A DNA stretch of 64,000 nucleotides from Pseudomonas sp. GV071 (GTDB taxonomy: Bacteria; Pseudomonadota; Gammaproteobacteria; Pseudomonadales; Pseudomonadaceae), in assembly GCF_003050835.1 (NCBI RefSeq), contig NZ_QAOJ01000001.1, positions 744,001 through 808,000 on the forward strand, read 5' to 3'. A model generated the notes under the pieces. The model saw only the letters and a list, made by a program, of their open reading frames with translations, was not told the origin of the DNA and searched no databases. The position numbers were made by a program, and so were the translations under genes. This document shows, piece by piece, positions 55,329-62,416 of this stretch; the stretch's first letter is position 1, and every line of letters starts with the position of its first letter.

Positions 55329-56336
55329 ATGCCAGCGTTTTTGTTTCATCAGAATATGCGAACGCTCGGGCCAGCCTTGCCCTGGCGTATCCATGCCTAT
55401 GGCGGCGGAGCAGTGCCACTGGTACCTATGGTGATGCCCGCAGGCGCAAACCCGATTGGCGCGTTCGGTGCGTTTGGTCAAATTGCGGCGGGGTTGGCAC
55501 CTGGCAGTAACATTATTGTTGCCGGCCTTACCGAAATGGCGTCACCGGGCGTTTTAGGTTCCTTGCCGATGTTCAACCAGGCATTGGCGGGTGGGGGAAT
55601 CCATCGTCAGCTGCTGGTTGCCTGCGGCAGCACCGCACTGGCCCGTGGGCGTCAGGAATACACCGCGTTGTTGTTCAAAGTCGCAGGCCCGGGAATTCGC
55701 ATCCGCGTGCTTGAAGTGGGCCGCATTTCGCTCACTGTTTCGGGCAACGCAAGCTCGGTGGCTGTCGACCGAGCGCCTGCTGCGCCGCCAGTCGGTCCCA
55801 GGCCCTGGGCTGCGTGGCAGGCATGGGCACAGACTTTTCCAGCTGCAACTTCCGACTTCCGCGCCCTGGTATATGCCGTTGTGCAAGTGCCTGGCGTCGG
55901 TACCATTGGCGTCGCGTATCTGCACAACATGTACACCCTCGACGCTGAACGGAATTTGATGGCCGGCAAGTTGGCGCAGATGATGAGCTCACTCAAGGTG
56001 AGGGTCGGACGCCTGGCTCCTGCGGGCAACCCCAATAACGTGTACCTGGGTGGCGACTTCAATGTCGAACCGACCAACAGGCGTGGCGGCGTCCGCAGCT
56101 TGGAGTTGCATGTCTACGACAGCGTTGCCTTTCCCCTCTATCACTCGCAGCCAAATGGCACCACGTGGAACGGGCGCTTGTACGATTATTGGTACTCAGA
56201 CGTTCCGCCCCCCGTGCTGCCGGCGATACTTCCACGTGCCTCTGCAAACAATCTGACCCGCGACTGTGGCAGAGGAGCGCAGGATTGTTGGGAGTTGATG
56301 TCTGACCACTCGGCGATCTTGCTGGAGATCGGTTAA
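55329..56336 (+). CDS. DNase I-superfamily (endonuclease/exonuclease/phosphatase, EEP) protein
   Basis: A 335-residue protein with the EEP active-site set in order: N9 (FHQNMRTLG), E69 (AGLTEM), H199 (YLHNM), D243/N245 (LGGDFNVEP), D286 (RLYDYWYS) and D326-H327 (MSDHSAILLEI). Members of this fold cleave DNA, inositol phosphates or sphingomyelin; the substrate here is unknown. It is longer than XthA and has a Gly/Ala/Pro-rich N-terminal insertion (24-60). No signal peptide. AGGGAG precedes ATG 55329. Codon use looks slightly less GC-biased than in the neighbours. It is probably co-transcribed with the preceding gene, which suggests joint action. Confidence 0.8.
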   Translation: MPAFLFHQNMRTLGPALPWRIHAYGGGAVPLVPMVMPAGANPIGAFGAFGQIAAGLAPGSNIIVAGLTEMASPGVLGSLPMFNQALAGGGIHRQLLVACGSTALARGRQEYTALLFKVAGPGIRIRVLEVGRISLTVSGNASSVAVDRAPAAPPVGPRPWAAWQAWAQTFPAATSDFRALVYAVVQVPGVGTIGVAYLHNMYTLDAERNLMAGKLAQMMSSLKVRVGRLAPAGNPNNVYLGGDFNVEPTNRRGGVRSLELHVYDSVAFPLYHSQPNGTTWNGRLYDYWYSDVPPPVLPAILPRASANNLTRDCGRGAQDCWELMSDHSAILLEIG

Positions 56337-56383
56337 GCCGGCGTTCTGCGCGTAGTACTGAAAATAACGGAGTACCACACACC

Positions 56384-56776
56384 ATGCAGCACTACAGCGG
56401 CGGTTGCCTGTGCGGCGACGTGCGAATTGTGGCGTTCGGCCAACCGTACCGAGTGGGCCTGTGCCACTGCCTGGACTGCCGCAAACACCACGGCGCGTTG
56501 TTCCATGCCTCAGCGGTATTTCCCCAGGAAGCGGTGACCGTCGAAGGCGCAACTGGTGACTACGCCGGGCGGCATTTCTGCCCACGCTGCGGCTCCTCGG
56601 TGTTTGCCCGCAGCGGTGATGAAGTGGAAGTGAACCTCGGCGCCTTGGACGCGCCGGATCAATTGACCCCCACCTACGAAAATTGGATGGTGCGGCGCGA
56701 AGCCTGGTTGCCGGCGTTTCCGTTTAAACGTCATTACGAGGGTGATCGTGACCCGAGCTCGCGGTATGAGGACTAA
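56384..56776 (+). CDS. GFA/CENP-V-family zinc-binding protein
   Basis: A 130-residue protein with the zinc-binding cysteine pattern of the glutathione-dependent formaldehyde-activating (GFA) family: C8 and C10 in GGCLCG, C27, C29 and C32 in CHCLDCRK, and C66 and C69 in FCPRCGS. The family includes Gfa and S-(hydroxymethyl)glutathione synthase-like proteins, but most bacterial members are uncharacterised. GGAG is about 10 bp before the ATG. It precedes the ars genes in the same direction but has a separate upstream gap of 163 bp. Confidence 0.9.
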   Translation: MQHYSGGCLCGDVRIVAFGQPYRVGLCHCLDCRKHHGALFHASAVFPQEAVTVEGATGDYAGRHFCPRCGSSVFARSGDEVEVNLGALDAPDQLTPTYENWMVRREAWLPAFPFKRHYEGDRDPSSRYED

Positions 56777-56888
56777 GCGCCTGCAGCGGTTAGGAATGCC
56801 ACCCCTCATGTGCCTTCGGCCTTGGCTTGGGCACGCTGAAAATAGGCTGACTGGATCATGCGCAATGCTTAGGGGTTTACCTTATATG

Positions 56889-56906
56889 CGAATTTCCATA
56901 TATTCG
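56889..56906. promoter_or_regulatory. Candidate ArsR operator
   Basis: CGAAT-TTCCATAT-ATTCG, a perfect 5-bp-arm dyad, sits 33 bp before arsR in an AT-rich stretch. ArsR repressors bind short imperfect palindromes overlapping their promoter, so this is the natural site. Confidence 0.45.
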
Positions 56907-56939
56907 GTTTCCCGTATGTAGCAAGCAGGTCCTGCCCGA

Positions 56940-57281
56940 ATGACTCCCACCACGCTATTCAAATCTCTGGCCGATGAAACACGGCTACGCGCGGTGCTGT
57001 TGATCGTGCGTGAGGGCGAGTTGTGTGTGTGCGAGTTGATGAGTGCGTTGAATGACAGCCAGCCCAAGGTGTCGCGTCATCTGGCGCAGTTGCGGGCGAG
57101 CGGTTTGTTGCTGGATAGGCGCCAGGGGCTGTGGGTGTATTACCGGCTCAATCCGCAGTTGCCGGGCTGGGCGCTGGCGGTGCTGAACACTTCGCTGGAG
57201 GGCAATGCCGCCTGGCTGGAAGACAACCTCAGCCGCTTGCAACACATGAGCGATCGCCCTGTGCGCAGCGTTTGCTGCTGA
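56940..57281 (+). CDS. arsR: ArsR-family arsenic-responsive repressor
   Basis: A 113-residue winged-helix repressor. FKSLADETRLRAVLLIVREGELCVCELMSALNDSQPKVSRHLAQL has the ArsR HTH and the ELCVCEL arsenic site (C29 and C31); the C-terminus ends CC, which may add thiol ligands. Binding of As(III)/Sb(III) releases it from the promoter. It is followed directly by arsC with no intervening pump gene. Confidence 0.95.
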   Translation: MTPTTLFKSLADETRLRAVLLIVREGELCVCELMSALNDSQPKVSRHLAQLRASGLLLDRRQGLWVYYRLNPQLPGWALAVLNTSLEGNAAWLEDNLSRLQHMSDRPVRSVCC

Positions 57282-57315
57282 TCGCCAACCTCACCCCGTG
57301 ATGGAATCTGACTCG

Positions 57316-57798
57316 ATGAAAGTATTGTTTATGTGTACCGCCAATAGCTGCCGCAGCATCCTCAGCGAGGCGGTGTTCAATCACCTGGCGTCGCCACCTT
57401 TTGTGGCGGTCAGTTCCGGCAGTTTCCCCAAGGGCCAGGTGTTGCCACAAAGCTTGCAGACCCTGCGCGAGGCCAACATTGCCGTCGAGGGGCTGTACAG
57501 CAAAGGTAACGACGCTTTTGCCGACAGCCCGCCCGATATCGTCATCACCGTGTGCGACAACGCCGCCGGTGAAGCTTGCCCGGTGTATTTCGGCACCGCG
57601 CTGAAGGCGCATTGGGGCTTGGCCGATCCGTCCCATGTCAGCGGTAGCGCGGAGGAGGTGAGCGCCGCGTTTAACGCCACCCTGGCAATTATCGAACGGC
57701 GCTGCCAGGCCTTTCTGGCGTTGCCATTTTCAACCCTGGATCGGGCCAGTCTGCAGGCTGAATTGACCCGTATCGGCACGCTGCGAGCTCAGGAGTAG
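57316..57798 (+). CDS. arsC: Arsenate reductase (LMW phosphatase-type)
   Basis: A 160-residue Ars[20 protein letters not shown] carries the active-site C7-X5-R13 loop, and [15 protein letters not shown] the C80/C88 relay pair, typical of the thioredoxin-coupled or bacillithiol/mycothiol-type group. It reduces arsenate to arsenite. ATG 57316 is chosen by the conserved N-terminus; GTG 57298 and ATG 57301 are in frame upstream. Only 34 bp separate it from arsR, too little for arsB. arsH starts 2 bp after it. Confidence 0.92.
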   Translation: MKVLFMCTANSCRSILSEAVFNHLASPPFVAVSSGSFPKGQVLPQSLQTLREANIAVEGLYSKGNDAFADSPPDIVITVCDNAAGEACPVYFGTALKAHWGLADPSHVSGSAEEVSAAFNATLAIIERRCQAFLALPFSTLDRASLQAELTRIGTLRAQE

Positions 57799-57800
57799 CC

Positions 57801-58496
57801 ATGTCCAGCGATCTGCCCAACCTCGACCATCACCTGATCAACGCAACTGTCGCCGGTAGCGCCGAAGGCCAGCCGCCGCGGATTCTGTTGCTGTACGGTT
57901 CCACCCGGCAACGCTCGTTCAGCCGGCTGCTGGTGGAGGAGGCGGCGCGTCTGCTCGAGCACTTTGGTGCTGAGACGCGCATCTTCAATCCGTCCGGTTT
58001 ACCGCTACCTGACGACGCACCTAGCGACCACCCCAAGGTGCAGGAACTGCTGGAGCTGATGCAGTGGTCGGAAGGCCAGGTCTGGTGCTCGCCGGAGCGC
58101 CATGGCGCGATGTCGGCGGTGTTCAAGGCGCAGATCGACTGGGTGCCGTTGGCCATTGGTGCCATCCGTCCCACGCAAGGCAAGACCTTGGCGGTGATGC
58201 AGGTGTCCGGTGGTTCGCAGTCGTTCAATGCGGTGAATCAGATGCGTGTGCTGGGCCGCTGGATGCGCATGTTCACCATCCCCAATCAGTCGTCGGTGCC
58301 CAAGGCCTTTCTCGAGTTCGATGGGCAGGACCGCATGAAGCCGTCGGCGCTGTACGACCGGGTGGTGGATGTGATGGAGGAGTTGGTGCGCTTCACCCTG
58401 TTGCTGCGTGGGCGGCCGGACCTGGTCGACCGCTATTCGGAGCGCAAGGAGACGGCTGAAGCGCTGTCGAAACGGGTCAACCAGGCCACGATCTGA
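57801..58496 (+). CDS. arsH: ArsH, NADPH-dependent FMN oxidoreductase
   Basis: A 231-residue flavodoxin-like protein. [25 protein letters not shown] is the FMN phosphate-binding loop, and [24 protein letters not shown] and [26 protein letters not shown] are ArsH hallmarks. ArsH oxidises trivalent organoarsenicals and gives resistance to methylarsenite. Here the cluster reads arsR-arsC-arsH with no export gene. The stop is close to the convergent cigR-like gene. Confidence 0.95.
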   Translation: MSSDLPNLDHHLINATVAGSAEGQPPRILLLYGSTRQRSFSRLLVEEAARLLEHFGAETRIFNPSGLPLPDDAPSDHPKVQELLELMQWSEGQVWCSPERHGAMSAVFKAQIDWVPLAIGAIRPTQGKTLAVMQVSGGSQSFNAVNQMRVLGRWMRMFTIPNQSSVPKAFLEFDGQDRMKPSALYDRVVDVMEELVRFTLLLRGRPDLVDRYSERKETAEALSKRVNQATI

Positions 58497-58499
58497 ACC

Positions 58500-58946
58500 T
58501 CAATCAAAGGCGCCGTTGAGCACCTCGTAAATGATCCCGGTGGCGATGGCAACCAGGATCAGGTCGGTGCCGGCTTGTTGCCATTCGTAGCCGTCGTAGC
58601 GGGGCAGTTTGCCCAGCAGGCGGCCGTCGAGTTTCTTGGCGATGCCGGGCGGCAGTGGTTTGCCTCTGGCGAGGTTCTTCTGGATGCCGGGCGGTAGCGA
58701 CGAAGTGGGTGTCCAGTAGTCGCGGTAGCCGCCGATCACGCCGAAGATGTTATTGCGGTCGATGCTCGGGCCGCCGCTCCAGTCGTTGCTGCCGCCTTTG
58801 TCGTTTTTGCCGCCCTGGCCGGAGTGGCTGTTGCCGTTGTTTTTGTCCTTGCCCTTGCCGTTGCCGGGATCAGCCAGGGCCGAGGTCGAGGCAATCAGCA
58901 GGGCCAGGCAACTGGCCAGGGCAATTCGTGTGCGTGATGTGAACAT
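58500..58946 (-). CDS. CigR-like exported protein
   Basis: A 148-residue protein with a signal peptide (LASCLALLIASTSALA), then a Gly/Asn/Lys/Ser-rich low-complexity linker (about residues 26-62) and the C-terminal core LPPGIQKNLARGKPLPPGIAKKLDGRLLGKLPRYDGYEW, ending in a hydrophobic helix (DLILVAIATGIIYEVLNG). This resembles the CigR/RcnB-like exported family. Its function in Pseudomonas is not known. It lies between arsH (convergent) and bphO. Confidence 0.75.
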   Translation of the reverse strand: MFTSRTRIALASCLALLIASTSALADPGNGKGKDKNNGNSHSGQGGKNDKGGSNDWSGGPSIDRNNIFGVIGGYRDYWTPTSSLPPGIQKNLARGKPLPPGIAKKLDGRLLGKLPRYDGYEWQQAGTDLILVAIATGIIYEVLNGAFD

Positions 58947-58981
58947 GGCAGTACTCTCAAATGGGGAATGCCCCGTACCTG

Positions 58982-59533
58982 TCAGAGTTTAGCTTCAGCG
59001 CTGGCGGATGCGGCGCGAATAAACAGGCCAAACGCATCCTCCACGCCTTGCTGCAACTCCCTCTCATCGCAGCCGTGCGCCTGGCTTTCCAGGCGCTGCA
59101 AAAAGCCTGGCCACAGGCCCTGGTCAGCGGCGTGGTCGAGGTAGTGCATGGGGGCGCCGGGTTGCGCCGCTTGCAGGCGGCGGGCCAGGAGTTTGCCGCC
59201 CAGGCGCGAGCCTTCCAGCACATACAGCGCGCCCCAACACCAACCGGGGCCGCCCCGTGGGGTGATGGTCAATGCCGGCGCCGGTTCGCAGTTCAGCGCC
59301 TGCAGGTCGGCGCGCAGGGCATTGCTGCGTTGGCGTGCCGGCCAGTCGTCGAGCAACTGCGAGACGCCTTGTTGCGCCAGGCAGTCCTCCAGGCTGAACA
59401 GGGCCGCCGCGTGGGCCTGAAGAAACTGCCGATAGCCCTCTGCGGTTTCCAGGGTAAGGGCGGAAAACGCCGTGTCGACCTGATGGTGCAACGCGCCGCC
59501 CCACAGGCGTAGACGCTGGCGCAGGTTATCCAT
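58982..59533 (-). CDS. bphO: Heme oxygenase supplying biliverdin (BphO)
   Basis: A 183-residue heme oxygenase. RLWGGALHHQVDTAFSALTL has the proximal-histidine region (H16/H17), and GALYVLEGSRLGGKLLARRL is the conserved distal-helix motif. It opens heme to biliverdin, the chromophore of the bacteriophytochrome encoded three genes upstream in the same operon. It overlaps the hybrid kinase gene by 8 bp and is the last gene of the unit, whereas in many pseudomonads bphO precedes bphP. Confidence 0.9.
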   Translation of the reverse strand: MDNLRQRLRLWGGALHHQVDTAFSALTLETAEGYRQFLQAHAAALFSLEDCLAQQGVSQLLDDWPARQRSNALRADLQALNCEPAPALTITPRGGPGWCWGALYVLEGSRLGGKLLARRLQAAQPGAPMHYLDHAADQGLWPGFLQRLESQAHGCDERELQQGVEDAFGLFIRAASASAEAKL

Positions 59534-61925
59534 GCTTGGCCACCGAGCGCAGGGCCTGAACGATCTTGCTCACCAGTTGTTCCTCGCTGAAGGGTTTCTG
59601 AATCACCGGGCTGTCGCCAAGCCCCAGCGATTCAAGGTCGGCATAGCCGCTGATAAACACGATAGGCAGCAGCGGCTGCTGCACGGCCACCACCCGCGCC
59701 AGTTCGCCACCGTTCATGCCGGGCATGGCGAAGTCGGCCAGCAGCAGGTCGACCTCGGTGGTGGTCAGCAGGTGCAGGGCGCGGGCGCCTGAGTCGGCTT
59801 CGGTCACCTGAAAGCCCAGGCGGCGCAGCATCTGCGCGGTGACGTCGCGCACGGCGGGGTCATCGTCAACCAATAGAATGCGCTGCCCGCCGCTGAGCAC
59901 CTCAGCGGTATCTTCTGCGCTGGCCGTGCTACTGCTCGCTGCGTTGGCGGCGGTGCGTGGCAGGTACACCTGCACGGTGGTGCCGACGCCTTGTTCGGTA
60001 AAAATCCGCGCACCACCACCCGACTGCTTGGCAAAGCCGAACACCTGGGCCAGGCCAAGGCCCGAGCCCTTGCCGATTTCCTTGGTGGTGAAGAACGGCT
60101 CGAAGGCTTTTTGCAGGACGTCCGGGCTCATGCCGGTACCGGTGTCCGATACCGACAGCATCACGTAGTCGCCCGGGCCGGGTTCTTCGGCGCTTTGTGC
60201 GGCCTGGGTGATGGTCACGTTGGCCGTGGCGAGGGCCAGTTGGCCGCCATCTTTCATCGCGTCGCGGGCGTTGATCGCCAGGTTGAGGATGATCATGTCG
60301 ATCTGCGTCGGGTCGACCAGCGCATGCCAGAGGTCGGTCTGCGCCTGAATCGCCACGCTGATGCGCCCGCCGAGGGTGCTTTTCAGCAGGGTGTGCAGGT
60401 TGTTCAGGGTTTCGTTGAGGTCCAGCGGCGCCGGTGCCAGCTGCTGGCGGCGGGCGAAGGCGAGCAACTGGCTGGTGAGGGTGGCGCCACGCTCGCCAGC
60501 AGTGATGATGTGGTTGACCCGGCGCAGGCTGGTTTCTGCCGGGGTGCCGCGTTCGAGGTCGCGCTGCAGAAAGTTGGCGCTGGTGAGGATCACCGTGAGC
60601 AAGTTGTTGAAGTCGTGGGCGACGCCGGCTGTGAGCTGGCCGACCGCTTCCAGGCGCTGCATCTGGCGCAAGGTGGCTTCGACGTTTTCCCGTTCCTGAA
60701 TCTGTTGGCGCAGGGCGGTGTTGGCGTTGGCCAGTTTGTCGATGTTGGCGATTTCATTGCTGATATCGCGGCCCGCCACATAGGCGCGGCCGGCGTCCGG
60801 CACGGCGCTCCAGGCGATCCAGCGGTAACTGCCGTCACGGTGGCGCAGGCGGTTGACGAAGCGGTCGGCGACCTGGCCGCGGCGCACGGTGGCCATCGCC
60901 ACGCGGCTGCTGCGCACGTCATCGGCGTGGGTCATGGCCACCAATGGCAGGCCCAGCAGCTCTTCCGGGTGCCAGCCGAGAATGCTCTGCCAGGCTGGAT
61001 TGACGGCCAGGGTGGTGGAATCGAAGGTGGTCACCGCCAGCAAGTCGCGCGACAGCTCCCAGGTGCGGTCACGTTCTCGGGTGCGCTCCTGCACACGCTC
61101 ACCGAGGGTTTCGTTCAGCTGCCGCAGCGCTTCGGTGGCCGCACGCTGTTCGGTGATGTCCATCACCACGCCGACAAAACGGCTGCACTGGCCCTGGTCG
61201 AAAAACGCCTGGCCGCGCATTTCCAGCCAGCGCTGACGGCCATCGGGCAGGTGGATGCGATAGGGCATGGCAAAGTCAGGGTGGTGCGGGTCGCTGGTGA
61301 CCGCCTGGATGCTGGCGCGCAGCGCCGGCAAATCGTCGGCATGGCACAGGCGCTCGAACAGGCCCATGTCCAGCGGCTCATCACCTTCCAGGCCGCACAT
61401 GGCACGGTAACGGTGGTCGCAGCGCAGTTGGCCGCTGCGGGGCTCGTAGTCCCACATGCCCAGGCCGGCAGCTTCCACCGCCAGGCGGGCGCGGGCGCCG
61501 ATCTCCTGCAGGGCCTGTTCGGCCTGCTGGCGACGACGTCGTTCGTTGACCTCGGCGAGGGCGCGATTAACAGCTTTGGGCAGCAGCGACAGGTTCTGTT
61601 TCAACACATAGTCGACGGCGCCGGCGCGCATCATGTTCACCGCGTTTTCCTCGCCATAGACGCCGGAGAGAAAAATGAACGGCGTTTTCGGCGCCAGGCG
61701 CTGGGCTTCTGCCAGGGCCTGGCTGCCGGAAAAACCGGGCAGGATGAAATCGGCCAGAATCAGGTCGAACTCGCGCTGCTCAAGAGCGTTGATCACCCCG
61801 GCATGGTCGTAGACCAGCTCGGTATTCAGGCTGTAACCGGCGCGTTCAAGCGCCAGTTGCGCCAGTTCAGCGTCGTGCGGGCTGTCTTCTATCAGCAACA
61901 GGCTGATGGGGTTGGGCAGGGGCAT
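59526..61925 (-). CDS. Hybrid histidine kinase with receivers at both ends (REC-PAS-PAS-HK-REC)
   Basis: A 799-residue cytoplasmic protein. N-terminal receiver (D14, phospho-Asp D59, K109), PAS1 (about 145-260), PAS2 (about 285-390), HisKA with H437 (TAGVAHDFNNLL), HATPase with N552 (INARDAM), DTGTGM (594-599), GSGLGLA (620-626), and a C-terminal receiver with D731 (LLADFAMPG). The N-terminal receiver could take phosphate from the bacteriophytochrome or its RR. The start is 14 bp after the stop of the response regulator gene. It is the largest signalling gene in the window. Confidence 0.93.
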   Translation of the reverse strand: MPLPNPISLLLIEDSPHDAELAQLALERAGYSLNTELVYDHAGVINALEQREFDLILADFILPGFSGSQALAEAQRLAPKTPFIFLSGVYGEENAVNMMRAGAVDYVLKQNLSLLPKAVNRALAEVNERRRRQQAEQALQEIGARARLAVEAAGLGMWDYEPRSGQLRCDHRYRAMCGLEGDEPLDMGLFERLCHADDLPALRASIQAVTSDPHHPDFAMPYRIHLPDGRQRWLEMRGQAFFDQGQCSRFVGVVMDITEQRAATEALRQLNETLGERVQERTRERDRTWELSRDLLAVTTFDSTTLAVNPAWQSILGWHPEELLGLPLVAMTHADDVRSSRVAMATVRRGQVADRFVNRLRHRDGSYRWIAWSAVPDAGRAYVAGRDISNEIANIDKLANANTALRQQIQERENVEATLRQMQRLEAVGQLTAGVAHDFNNLLTVILTSANFLQRDLERGTPAETSLRRVNHIITAGERGATLTSQLLAFARRQQLAPAPLDLNETLNNLHTLLKSTLGGRISVAIQAQTDLWHALVDPTQIDMIILNLAINARDAMKDGGQLALATANVTITQAAQSAEEPGPGDYVMLSVSDTGTGMSPDVLQKAFEPFFTTKEIGKGSGLGLAQVFGFAKQSGGGARIFTEQGVGTTVQVYLPRTAANAASSSTASAEDTAEVLSGGQRILLVDDDPAVRDVTAQMLRRLGFQVTEADSGARALHLLTTTEVDLLLADFAMPGMNGGELARVVAVQQPLLPIVFISGYADLESLGLGDSPVIQKPFSEEQLVSKIVQALRSVAKHG

Positions 61926-61939
61926 TGACCGTCCTGAGT

Positions 61940-62416
61940 TCAGTCGTGCGATTCATCGGGCTTGCGCGGGCGTTTCAGGCGCAAGGAGCCGGGTGGCGGT
62001 TCGTTAAGCACCGCCCAGAACACCCCGAGATCAGAAATGGCGGCGACAAAATCACGGAATTCGACCGGCTTCACCACGTAGGCGTTAACGCCCATTTCGT
62101 AGGCGCGCATCAGGTCGGGCTCCTCCCGCGAGGAGGTCAGCATGACCACCGGAATGCTGCGCAGCGCCGGGGTTTCGCGCACGGTCTTGAGCACTTCCAG
62201 ACCGTCGACTTTCGGCAGCTTGAGGTCAAGCAACAGCACCGCCGGATTGCCGTCGGCGCGGTTCTGGTATTCCCCACGGCGCAGCAGGTAGTCGAGGGCT
62301 TCGGCGCCGTCGCGTTTGATCACGACATCGTTGGCCAACTGGCTGCGCTCAAGCGCCACCAGGGTCAGTTCCAGATCGTTGGGGTTGTCTTCAACGAGAA
62401 GGATGGGTTTGAGCAT
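61940..62416 (-). CDS. Single-domain response regulator (Rcp1-like)
   Basis: A 158-residue receiver with no output domain. Phospho-Asp D64 (LLLDLKLP), acidic pair E9-D10, T94 and K116 (VVKPVEF) are in place. The VEDNPNDLELTLVAL start and the RGEYQNR loop are typical of the response regulators beside phytochrome kinases (Rcp1). The C-terminal tail after residue 140 is short and basic. Its ATG directly follows the TAA of bphP. It is the probable first phosphate acceptor of BphP. Confidence 0.93.
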   Translation of the reverse strand: MLKPILLVEDNPNDLELTLVALERSQLANDVVIKRDGAEALDYLLRRGEYQNRADGNPAVLLLDLKLPKVDGLEVLKTVRETPALRSIPVVMLTSSREEPDLMRAYEMGVNAYVVKPVEFRDFVAAISDLGVFWAVLNEPPPGSLRLKRPRKPDESHD

